From the NCBI GenBank assembly GCA_049647245.1, contig JBARXH010000049.1, positions 1 through 5,151 on the forward strand: DNA of 5,151 nt, read 5' to 3'. The notes beneath the pieces were generated by a model. It was not told the origin of the DNA and ran no database searches. It saw only the letters and a program-made list of their open reading frames with translations. This DNA comes from Litorimonas sp049647245. Its GTDB lineage: Bacteria; Pseudomonadota; Alphaproteobacteria; Caulobacterales; Maricaulaceae. Below are positions 1 through 5,151 of the stretch, piece by piece. Made by a program: the position numbers and the translations under genes. Numbering within the stretch: the stretch's first letter is position 1; each line of letters opens with the position of its first letter.

Positions 1-280
1 GGGCAGGAACTACGACCCTGCCGCGCTCGGCCCCTATGCCGCCAGCCTGCCACCCATCTATGCCAAATATGGCGGGCGCTACGTGGCGTTTGAGACCGAC
101 ATCGACGTGGCGGAAGGCGGCAGCGACTATCAAGCCGTCATAATGAGCGCCTGGCCCAGCAAGGCCGCCGCCCGCGCCTTCTGGGACAGTCCGGAATATG
201 CCGAGGCCATCAAGCTGCGCGAGGGCATCGGCGAATTCGACGTGGTGATCGTGGGCGCTCTAGCGCCAAGAGATCCGTAA
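1..280 (+). CDS. DUF1330 family protein, 3' part (start lies left of the window)
   Basis: The reading frame is open from base 2 to the TAA at 278-280 and gives about 92 residues that begin in mid-protein. The pattern fits DUF1330, a small dimeric alpha/beta-barrel family of unknown function: a 'YAKYGGRYVAFE' segment near the front, then a tryptophan-proline-serine segment (AWPSKAAARAFWDSPEYAEA) that matches the family's FPS-x-A-x-AR-x-F/W-x-SPEY core, and a closing 'LREG...DVVIVGA' strand. Full-length members are about 95-100 residues, so probably only a few N-terminal residues are missing. A GTG at 83 is an internal valine codon and not the start, because the conserved motif begins before it. 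The stop codon lies in the first of three 13-bp tandem repeats. The next gene converges on it, so this is the last gene of its transcript. Family assignment is from recognised motifs; the biochemical role is unknown. Confidence 0.85.
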   Translation, partial: GRNYDPAALGPYAASLPPIYAKYGGRYVAFETDIDVAEGGSDYQAVIMSAWPSKAAARAFWDSPEYAEAIKLREGIGEFDVVIVGALAPRDP

Positions 281-306
281 GAGGGATCCGTAAAAGAGAC
301 CCGTAA
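268..306 (+). repeat. Three tandem copies of a 13-bp unit, each ending in TAA
   Basis: The copies are 268-280 AAGAGATCCGTAA, 281-293 GAGGGATCCGTAA and 294-306 AAGAGACCCGTAA. Copies 1 and 3 differ at one base; copies 1 and 2 differ at two. The unit length is not a multiple of three, so the TAA codons at 278, 291 and 304 fall in three different frames. The first is the stop codon of the DUF1330 gene. Confidence 0.9.
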
Positions 307-308
307 GC

Positions 309-332
309 CGCGCCACGCTCGGAGGCGCGTGG
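309..332. terminator. Possible weak hairpin terminator between converging genes
   Basis: Two mutually exclusive 6-bp stems overlap here: CGCGCC (309-314) with GGCGCG (324-329), and CCACGC (313-318) with GCGTGG (327-332). It lies in the 55-bp gap between the DUF1330 stop and the stop of the convergent lipoprotein gene, where a terminator is expected. Neither strand has a clean T-run after the stem. On the minus strand only scattered T-rich repeats follow, so this is a weak candidate. Confidence 0.3.
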
Positions 333-335
333 TCC

Positions 336-584
336 TCAGCGGGGTGAACGCGGCTCCGTGCATTCGAAACCTTCGGCCGTGACCGACTTGACGTTGTCTT
401 GGCCGAGGCACGTTTCCTGCGCGGTCTTGGCGTTTTCCGCGATCGCCTGACCGACCTTGGTGTCCCGCTCCACATAGGTCACGCAGGAAGCGAGAATGGC
501 CGCCAGTCCGATCACGGCGAACCGGGCTATGACGTCCGCGCCGGACCGTCGCGCGGTCACCGTTCCGCTAAGCTCTGGGGTCAT
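336..584 (-). CDS. Small lipoprotein of unknown function (82 aa precursor)
   Basis: The precursor has a positively charged front (R12, R13, R21), a hydrophobic stretch at about residues 22-31 (FAVIGLAAIL) and a good lipobox L31-A32-S33-C34. It should therefore be lipidated on C34 and leave a mature chain of only 49 residues. The mature part is polar and has two further cysteines (C59, C75) that could form one disulfide. The start is well supported: minus-strand GAGGAG at 596-591 lies six bases before the ATG at 584. The gene lies 76 bp downstream of the photolyase stop on the same strand, so it may be co-transcribed, but nothing suggests a functional link. The short predicted mature part and the two-cysteine pattern do not match a family I recognise. 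It is real as a gene because signal peptide, lipobox and ribosome site agree; its function is unknown. Confidence 0.8.
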   Translation of the reverse strand: MTPELSGTVTARRSGADVIARFAVIGLAAILASCVTYVERDTKVGQAIAENAKTAQETCLGQDNVKSVTAEGFECTEPRSPR

Positions 585-660
585 GATGGTCTCCTCGATC
601 GTTCATCCGGCATGTGCCTAGCACGTCAAGTTGGCTCCGGACACAGGCGGAGTGCGCCTA

Positions 661-2208
<1,548 letters not shown>

Positions 2209-2213
2209 GGGGT

Positions 2214-2229
2214 CGTTACGCAGGCAACG
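2214..2229. promoter_or_regulatory. Imperfect palindrome just upstream of the photolyase start (possible operator)
   Basis: The sequence CGTTACGCAGGCAACG has CGTT/AACG arms. In the minus-strand RNA sense it can form a 6-bp stem (one G-U) with a CTGC loop. It ends six bases before the photolyase ATG, inside the 57-bp gap between the divergent photolyase and DUF2256 genes, where a shared regulator could bind. A minus-strand TTGACG (2235-2230) overlaps the edge of this region, but no matching -10 at normal spacing was found. Binding is only inferred from position. Confidence 0.25.
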
Positions 2230-2265
2230 CGTCAACCGTTTCACCCCCGCCCCCGTAAGGAGTCC

Positions 2266-2415
2266 GTGAGTAAAGGAAACAAGAGCTACCTGCCGTCCAA
2301 GGACTGCGCGACCTGTGGCCGCCCCTTTTCGTGGCGCAAGAAGTGGGAACGCTGCTGGGACGAGGTCAAGTATTGCTCGGAACGCTGCAGGCGGGAGAAG
2401 ACACGTGCTGGATAG
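2266..2415 (+). CDS. DUF2256 small zinc-ribbon-like protein (49 aa)
   Basis: The protein has the DUF2256 signature: C14-x2-C17, then G-R-P-F-x-W-R-K-K-W (residues 18-27), C30, W31 and 'VKYCSERCR' with C37-x3-C41. The CxxC and CxxxC pairs look like a four-cysteine metal site, presumably zinc. No biochemical function is established to my knowledge; DUF2256 genes are commonly found beside cryptochrome/photolyase genes, as here. The start is GTG at 2266, with TAAGGAG at 2256-2262 three bases before it; the spacing is short, but there is no alternative start before the conserved core. The stop overlaps the SDR start by 11 bp (2405-2415), so translation of the two is probably coupled. The frame stays open far upstream, but that part is antisense to the photolyase gene and should not be joined to this protein. 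Confidence 0.9.
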   Translation: MSKGNKSYLPSKDCATCGRPFSWRKKWERCWDEVKYCSERCRREKTRAG

Positions 2416-3142
2416 CTTTCAGGACCCGGTCCGCGCAGTCGTCATCGGCAGCACGGGGGGCATCGGCGCGGCGCTGGTGGACGCGCTTGCGGCCAGCGGA
2501 CGGGTCGAAGCCGTGCACGCCCTGTCCCGCTCCGGCGCATCGCACCCGTCGTCCAAGGTCCGCAACCTGACCTTCGACTTCCTCGACGAGGCCAGCGTCG
2601 AGGCCGCCGCGCAGGCGCTGGGCGAGGTCGGCCCGCTAGACCTGGTGATCGTGGCGACGGGGCTTTTGCAGGGCGAGGGAATCGCGCCGGAAAAGTCCAT
2701 GCGCTCGCTCGATCTCGACGCGATGCGCAAGAGCTTCGAGGTGAACGTGTTCGGCCCGGCATTGACGGCCAGATATCTGCTTCCGCTCATGCGCCGCGAC
2801 GCCAAATCCGTCTTCGCCGCCCTGTCGGCGCGGGTCGGCTCGATTTCGGACAACCGGCTGGGCGGCTGGTACAGCTACCGCGCGTCCAAGGCCGCGCTGA
2901 ACATGATGCTCAAGACCCTGTCCGTCGAGGCGGGGCGCAGGTTCAAGCATCAGGCGATTATCGGCCTGCACCCCGGCACGGTGGACACGGACCTGTCCAA
3001 GCCGTTCCAGGGCAATGTGCCGGACGGCAAACTGTTCACGCCGGAGTTTTCGGCCGCGAAGCTGCTGGACGTGGTGGACGAGGTCGGGCCCGAGGATACG
3101 GGCCGTCTGTTCGCCTGGGACGGCCAGCGCATTCCGTTCTAG
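2405..3142 (+). CDS. Short-chain dehydrogenase/reductase (C-factor-like SDR), photolyase-associated
   Basis: This is a 245-aa classical-length SDR, an NAD(P)-dependent oxidoreductase with a Rossmann fold. Visible motifs are the glycine-rich cofactor loop G15-S-T-G-G-I-G21, D78/L80 before the 'VIVATG' strand (81-86), the structural N114 in 'FEVNVFGP', a serine segment 'LSARVGS' (S141 or S146 as catalytic candidate, S146 being 12 residues before the tyrosine), the catalytic Y158-x3-K162 (YRASK), and 'HPGTVDTDLSKPF' (189-201). The 'VGSISDNRLGGWYSYRASK' stretch resembles the C-factor (CsgA-like) branch of SDRs. The substrate cannot be read from sequence. The start is GTG at 2405: GGAG at 2394-2397 lies seven bases upstream, and the start overlaps the end of the DUF2256 gene. 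A longer frame from 2315 lies inside DUF2256 in another phase and is unlikely to be used. A flavin- or pterin-related role next to a photolyase would be speculation. Confidence 0.93.
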   Translation: MLDSFQDPVRAVVIGSTGGIGAALVDALAASGRVEAVHALSRSGASHPSSKVRNLTFDFLDEASVEAAAQALGEVGPLDLVIVATGLLQGEGIAPEKSMRSLDLDAMRKSFEVNVFGPALTARYLLPLMRRDAKSVFAALSARVGSISDNRLGGWYSYRASKAALNMMLKTLSVEAGRRFKHQAIIGLHPGTVDTDLSKPFQGNVPDGKLFTPEFSAAKLLDVVDEVGPEDTGRLFAWDGQRIPF

Positions 3143-3147
3143 GCACG

Positions 3148-3176
3148 AAAAAACCCGGCCGCCTTGGACGACCGGG
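3148..3176 (-). terminator. Rho-independent terminator of the secreted-protein gene (minus strand)
   Basis: On the minus strand, bases 3176-3154 form a 10-bp stem (eight Watson-Crick pairs plus two G-U) closed by a CAA loop. A run of six T (3153-3148) follows directly. On the plus strand the two G-U pairs become A/C mismatches and the A-run comes first, so the element terminates mainly the minus-strand gene that ends at 3202. It sits between the convergent SDR and secreted-protein genes. Confidence 0.88.
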
Positions 3177-3201
3177 CTCGATGCCTGTCTGAGGGAAGCG
3201 C

Positions 3202-3645
3202 CTAGTTGTTGGCTTCCAGCTCGCGCTGCGTCTGCGCGGCGAGTTCGGCTTCCAGCTCCTCGCGCGTCTTGGGCACGACCTTTTCCTGCAGGAACACGTT
3301 GCAGAAGCCCGGCGTGGTCGCGGACGGTTCGTTCGCGAACGGGCCATTGCCGGAGCAGCGGATCACGCCCAGCTTCTCGCCGTCATAGATCTTGGCGCTG
3401 GCTTCCTCGCCGCGGATCGGGATGAAGCAGGCGCGGCCCTCGGTCATGCTGACGACGGAGCCGCCCTCATACTCGCAGGACGCTTCGTCCGTGACGACGC
3501 CTTCGGCGGAGCGCGTGTTGATCAGTTCGGCCTGGGCGAGCGTTTCGGCGTCGGCCTTGACGTCGGGCTCCGCGTCCTGCGCGAAGGCCGGGGCGGCGAC
3601 AAAGGCGGCGACGGCCAGAACAGCGGCGAATTTGGTTTTGGTCAT
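3202..3645 (-). CDS. Secreted four-cysteine protein of unknown function (147 aa precursor)
   Basis: The protein has a textbook Sec signal peptide: K3 and K5, a hydrophobic core (residues 6-18) and an A20-F21-A22 cleavage site before Q23. The mature protein of about 125 residues is acidic and probably periplasmic or outer. It has four cysteines (C57, C73, C97, C115), enough for two disulfides, in a compact central domain (about 45-122) with 'CEYEGGSVVSMTEGRACFIP'. A charged, glutamate-rich helix follows (about 126-147) that could form a short coiled coil. The start is ATG 3645: GGAG at 3655-3652 lies six bases upstream. An earlier in-frame ATG at 3657 would put that ribosome site inside the coding region, so it is rejected. 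A clear intrinsic terminator follows the stop. The gene is divergent from rnhB. I do not recognise the family; a role in the envelope is inferred only from the signal peptide. Confidence 0.85.
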   Translation of the reverse strand: MTKTKFAAVLAVAAFVAAPAFAQDAEPDVKADAETLAQAELINTRSAEGVVTDEASCEYEGGSVVSMTEGRACFIPIRGEEASAKIYDGEKLGVIRCSGNGPFANEPSATTPGFCNVFLQEKVVPKTREELEAELAAQTQRELEANN

Positions 3646-3705
3646 GCTTGTCTCCATCGGGAATCCAGTTACGGCTTCCTACTTAATTTCAATCGGCGCG
3701 GTAAA

Positions 3706-3731
3706 GGCCTGCGACACGAATGTTGCAGGCC
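3706..3731. promoter_or_regulatory. 26-bp dyad between the secreted-protein gene and rnhB (operator or leader hairpin)
   Basis: Arms GGCCTGCGAC (3706-3715) and GTTGCAGGCC (3722-3731) pair over ten positions with one G-U, closed by the loop ACGAAT. It lies 31-56 bases before the rnhB start and 61-86 bases before the start of the divergent gene. No T-run follows on the plus strand, and only TTTA follows on the minus strand, so it is not a convincing terminator. It could be a protein-binding dyad or a hairpin in the rnhB leader. Confidence 0.5.
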
Positions 3732-3761
3732 CCGTGCCAGTCAGGGCGAGGTCGCTCTTCC

Positions 3762-4370
3762 ATGATCCCGGACGAGTCGCATCGGATCGCCGCCACAGCG
3801 CGCGGCCATGCGCGCATTTGCGGCGTGGACGAAGCCGGACGCGGTCCCTTGGCGGGGCCCGTCGTCTGCGCGGCGGTCATCCTCGATGCGGCGTCCGTCC
3901 CACAAGGGTTGAACGACAGCAAGGCCCTCTCGCGCGTCCGGCGTGAACGACTCCTGAATGAGCTCCTGAACAGCGCCGAAATCGCGATCTCGATCATCGA
4001 ACCGGCGGAAATCGACCGGATGAACATCCTCTGGGCCAGTCTGGAGGGCATGAGACGCGCCGTGGCGGCGCTCCGAGCGGACTACGCGCTGATCGACGGC
4101 AACCGCCTGCCGCCGGACCTGCCCTGCGCGGGAGAGGCGATCGTGAAGGGCGATGCGCGCAGCCTCTCCGTCGCGGCCGCCTCCATCGTGGCCAAGGTCA
4201 CGCGCGATCGTCTGATGGAAGAGGCGGATGCCCGCCATCCGGGCTACGGCTTTGCGGGCCACAAGGGGTACCCCACCCCGGCACACAAGGCGGCGCTGAC
4301 GAAACTCGGCCCCTGCCCCGCGCACCGGTTCTCGTTCCGGCCCGTGCAGGACGCTTGGCGTTTGATCTGA
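3762..4370 (+). CDS. rnhB: Ribonuclease HII
   Basis: RNase HII cuts the RNA strand of RNA-DNA hybrids and removes single ribonucleotides misincorporated in DNA, in the cytoplasm with Mg or Mn. At 202 aa it has the usual length. The family motifs are all present: 'GVDEAGRGPLAGPVV' (21-35) with catalytic D23 and E24 and the G-R-G loop, 'NDSKAL' (51-56), D112 in 'LIDGN', D131 in 'KGDARS', 'ASIVAKVTRDR' (140-150) and the substrate-site 'GYGFAGHKGYPTPAH' (161-175) with Y162. The four acidic residues form the complete metal site, so the enzyme should be active. The start is placed at ATG 3762 (GAGG at 3748-3751, ten bases upstream). An in-frame ATG at 3720 would add 14 unconserved residues and lies in a hairpin loop, so it is less likely. 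In Caulobacter rnhB neighbours ccrM; here a lipoprotein gene follows in the opposite direction, 20 bp away. Confidence 0.97.
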   Translation: MIPDESHRIAATARGHARICGVDEAGRGPLAGPVVCAAVILDAASVPQGLNDSKALSRVRRERLLNELLNSAEIAISIIEPAEIDRMNILWASLEGMRRAVAALRADYALIDGNRLPPDLPCAGEAIVKGDARSLSVAAASIVAKVTRDRLMEEADARHPGYGFAGHKGYPTPAHKAALTKLGPCPAHRFSFRPVQDAWRLI

Positions 4371-4390
4371 CAGGAGGCGGGACCCGGAGC

Positions 4391-4879
4391 TTACCCGCAG
4401 CTCAACTCCTGCACATAGCCTTCACGGTCGAGCACGATGGTGAGCCGGTCCATCCGTTCGGGACCGATGGTGATGCGGTCGGTCAGCGTGCCGATGGACG
4501 GGGCGTAGAGGAGCTGGCCCGCCTGATAGGCCTGCACCTCCACATAGGTGTCGGTCATCATCTCCCCGCTCATGAACTCGTTGATCGGACCCTCGAATAC
4601 GGCAGGGCGGATGATCCGGCGCGTGCCGGGCAGACCGGGAATGTAGATCGCGCCCTCGTTCACGCCGAGCAATGCGGCGTAGAGCTGCGAGCGGCACGGG
4701 TCCGGTGCAGGCAGGCGCGGCGTGGGCGCGGGGTTCAGCCAGTCGGGCCGCACATACTGGCCCTGGCCGGGACGGGGCGTGAACCGGTCGTCCGGATCCC
4801 CGGCCAGCCCGACCGCGCATCCGGCCAGTCCCGTGGATACGGACAGACAGAGAGCCAGAATCGACAGGACGGCGCGCAT
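4391..4879 (-). CDS. Lipoprotein with an I78-inhibitor-like C-terminal part (162 aa precursor)
   Basis: The signal sequence (about residues 1-20) ends in a lipobox L18-A19-G20-C21, so the protein should be lipidated on C21. A proline-rich linker follows (about 28-60; 'TPRPGQ', 'PAPTPRLPAPDP'). The rest resembles the peptidase inhibitor I78 family: a cysteine (C62) before 'LYAALLG', then 'RRIIRPA' (87-93) like the family's R-V-I-R-P-G, and an ending 'RLTIVLDREGYVQELSCG' (C161) like RLN(I/V)-x-x-D-x-x-G-x-I-x-x-V-x-CG. Between these blocks lies an insertion of about 35-40 residues (about 95-134) that ordinary I78 proteins lack. C62 and C161 would form the family disulfide. The start is ATG 4879 with GGAG only two bases before it; a GTG at 4897 is the alternative. 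A CtrA-like box lies 23-39 bases upstream. Gene certainty is high; the I78 link is inferred from motifs and protease inhibition is unproven. Confidence 0.8.
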   Translation of the reverse strand: MRAVLSILALCLSVSTGLAGCAVGLAGDPDDRFTPRPGQGQYVRPDWLNPAPTPRLPAPDPCRSQLYAALLGVNEGAIYIPGLPGTRRIIRPAVFEGPINEFMSGEMMTDTYVEVQAYQAGQLLYAPSIGTLTDRITIGPERMDRLTIVLDREGYVQELSCG

Positions 4880-4901
4880 GGCTCCGCCATCGCCCACTAT
4901 G

Positions 4902-4917
4902 GTTAACCGCGCGCTAA
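4902..4917 (-). promoter_or_regulatory. CtrA-like box upstream of the I78-like lipoprotein gene
   Basis: Read on the minus strand the site is TTAG-N7-TTAAC, one base off the CtrA consensus TTAA-N7-TTAAC. Read on the plus strand it is TTAA-N7-CTAA. It overlaps a perfect 8-bp palindrome GGTTAACC (4901-4908). It lies 23-39 bases before the lipoprotein ATG. A possible minus-strand -10 CATAGT (4901-4896) abuts it directly, so it could repress that start or activate another one. The match is visible; binding and direction of control are inferred. Confidence 0.45.
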
Positions 4918-5035
4918 GGAATGATCCGGAGTTCCGCTTGCCTGACAGAACGGTAAGCTTGCTGACGAACCCGTGACCGCACTGTGACTCCCAATCGGAG
5001 CGACATCGCCCTATATGGTGATCAAGCGATCCGGT

Positions 5036-5099
5036 TCCCTCCCCCTTCTACCGAGATCGCCCACATCCCGGAAGGGCGGAGCCAGACTCCCTCCCCCTT
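5036..5099 (+). repeat. Direct repeat TCCCTCCCCCTT, two copies, each inside a hairpin loop
   Basis: Identical 12-mers lie at 5036-5047 and 5088-5099. The first is enclosed by CGGT (5032-5035) and ACCG (5050-5053). The second is enclosed by AGAC (5084-5087) and GTCT (5101-5104), which sit inside the larger 12-bp inverted repeat. If transcribed on the plus strand, both copies would be presented as C-rich loops. Confidence 0.8.
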
Positions 5100-5118
5100 G
5101 GTCTCCCTCCGCCCTTCC
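5070..5118. repeat. Perfect 12-bp inverted repeat with 25-base centre
   Basis: GGAAGGGCGGAG (5070-5081) and CTCCGCCCTTCC (5107-5118) are exact reverse complements. The 25-base centre can add four more pairs (AGAC/GTCT) after a 2x2 internal loop, leaving a C-rich terminal loop. No T-run follows on either strand within the window, so it does not look like a standard terminator. Confidence 0.88.
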
Positions 5119-5120
5119 CA

Positions 5121-5148
5121 CCCCTTCCCCGACCCCCTACAGACCCCC
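5121..5148 (-). other. G-quadruplex motif on the minus strand
   Basis: Plus-strand C-runs of 4, 4, 5 and 5 bases (5121-5124, 5127-5130, 5133-5137, 5144-5148) give four minus-strand G-runs of at least four, with short loops of 2, 2 and 6 bases. This meets the standard four-run pattern with room for four tetrads. More G-runs of three to five continue upstream (5089-5119). Folding is predicted from pattern only. Confidence 0.7.
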
Positions 5149-5151
5149 GCG

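Larger units (their letters stand above)
4880..5151. other. Gene-free right end: regulatory and C-rich/G-rich structured DNA
   Basis: No convincing coding sequence was found on either strand in these 272 bases. From the left the region holds the CtrA-like box, a GANTC site at 4986-4990, a CTATATGG stretch at 5011-5018, and a strongly C-rich plus strand from about 5031 to the window end. The C-rich part contains a second GANTC site (5085-5089), a repeated 12-mer, a 12-bp inverted repeat and a G-quadruplex motif, listed separately. An ATG at 5016 opens a frame to the edge, but it would encode a proline/serine low-complexity string and looks non-coding. The next gene probably starts beyond the window. 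Confidence 0.6.

Noticed and set aside
601..629. Promoter for the small lipoprotein gene (minus-strand TTGACG 629-624, ATGAAC 606-601, 17-bp spacing)
   Set aside because: The -10 match is poor, and the implied transcript would begin inside the GAGGAG ribosome site at 596-591.
635..652. Hairpin CTCCG/CGGAG after the photolyase stop as a terminator
   Set aside because: The stem is only 5 bp and no T-run follows on the minus strand.
3658..3690. Minus-strand promoter TTGAAA near 3691 with TAACTG downstream for the secreted-protein gene
   Set aside because: The spacer is only about 15 bp and the -10 matches consensus at two positions; not strong enough to annotate.
3720..3761. Earlier ATG start for rnhB
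   Set aside because: It adds 14 residues not typical of the family, lies in the loop of the 26-bp dyad and has no well-spaced ribosome site. It is not excluded.
3741..4325. Long minus-strand open frame across rnhB, and a similar plus-strand frame across the I78-like gene (4355-4906)
   Set aside because: Both are antisense to genes with clear motifs or signal peptides and show no recognisable protein features.
4377..4398. GCGGG/CCCGC hairpin between the rnhB and lipoprotein stops
   Set aside because: It is short, has a 12-base loop, no T-run, and runs into the coding end of the lipoprotein gene.
5016..5151. Plus-strand frame from ATG 5016 open to the window edge
   Set aside because: It would encode a proline/serine-rich low-complexity peptide from the C-rich repeats, has no Shine-Dalgarno, and resembles no methyltransferase or other known N-terminus.

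Overview
The window is high in GC (about two thirds by eye) and reads as ordinary chromosome of an alphaproteobacterium. The pointers are an FeS-type (6-4) photolyase with the same residue numbering as Agrobacterium PhrB, small lipoproteins and secreted proteins with clear signal peptides, a CtrA-like box (TTAG-N7-TTAAC), and rnhB next to that box. In Caulobacter rnhB neighbours the methyltransferase gene ccrM, so a CtrA/CcrM-type lineage such as Caulobacterales or Maricaulales/Hyphomonadaceae is my guess. No rRNA, tRNA, CRISPR, insertion sequence or phage gene was seen.

Layout. (1) The 3' part of a DUF1330 gene enters from the left (+) and ends inside three 13-bp tandem repeats that put TAA in all three frames. 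(2) A small lipoprotein gene (-) of unknown function converges on it. (3) A photoreactivation locus follows: an iron-sulfur (6-4) photolyase (-) and, divergently across a 57-bp gap, a 49-residue DUF2256 zinc-ribbon gene whose end overlaps a short-chain dehydrogenase gene (+). (4) A clear minus-strand intrinsic terminator separates the SDR gene from a convergent gene for a secreted four-cysteine protein of unknown function (-). (5) Across a 116-bp divergent region with a strong 26-bp dyad lies rnhB (+, ribonuclease HII). (6) Twenty bases after rnhB a lipoprotein gene (-) converges on it. Its C-terminal half resembles the I78 protease-inhibitor fold with an insertion. (7) The last 272 bases hold no convincing gene. 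They contain a CtrA-like box, two GANTC sites, and a strongly C-rich (+) / G-rich (-) tract with a perfect 12-bp inverted repeat, a repeated C-rich 12-mer and a long G-quadruplex motif.

How the genes work together: only the photolyase, DUF2256 and SDR genes form an evident functional group, light-dependent DNA repair with two associated proteins of unknown role. The other genes are individually transcribed housekeeping or envelope genes. The least explained sequence is the right-hand end (about 4900-5151). I read it as a regulatory or structured region, possibly the leader of a gene just outside the window.
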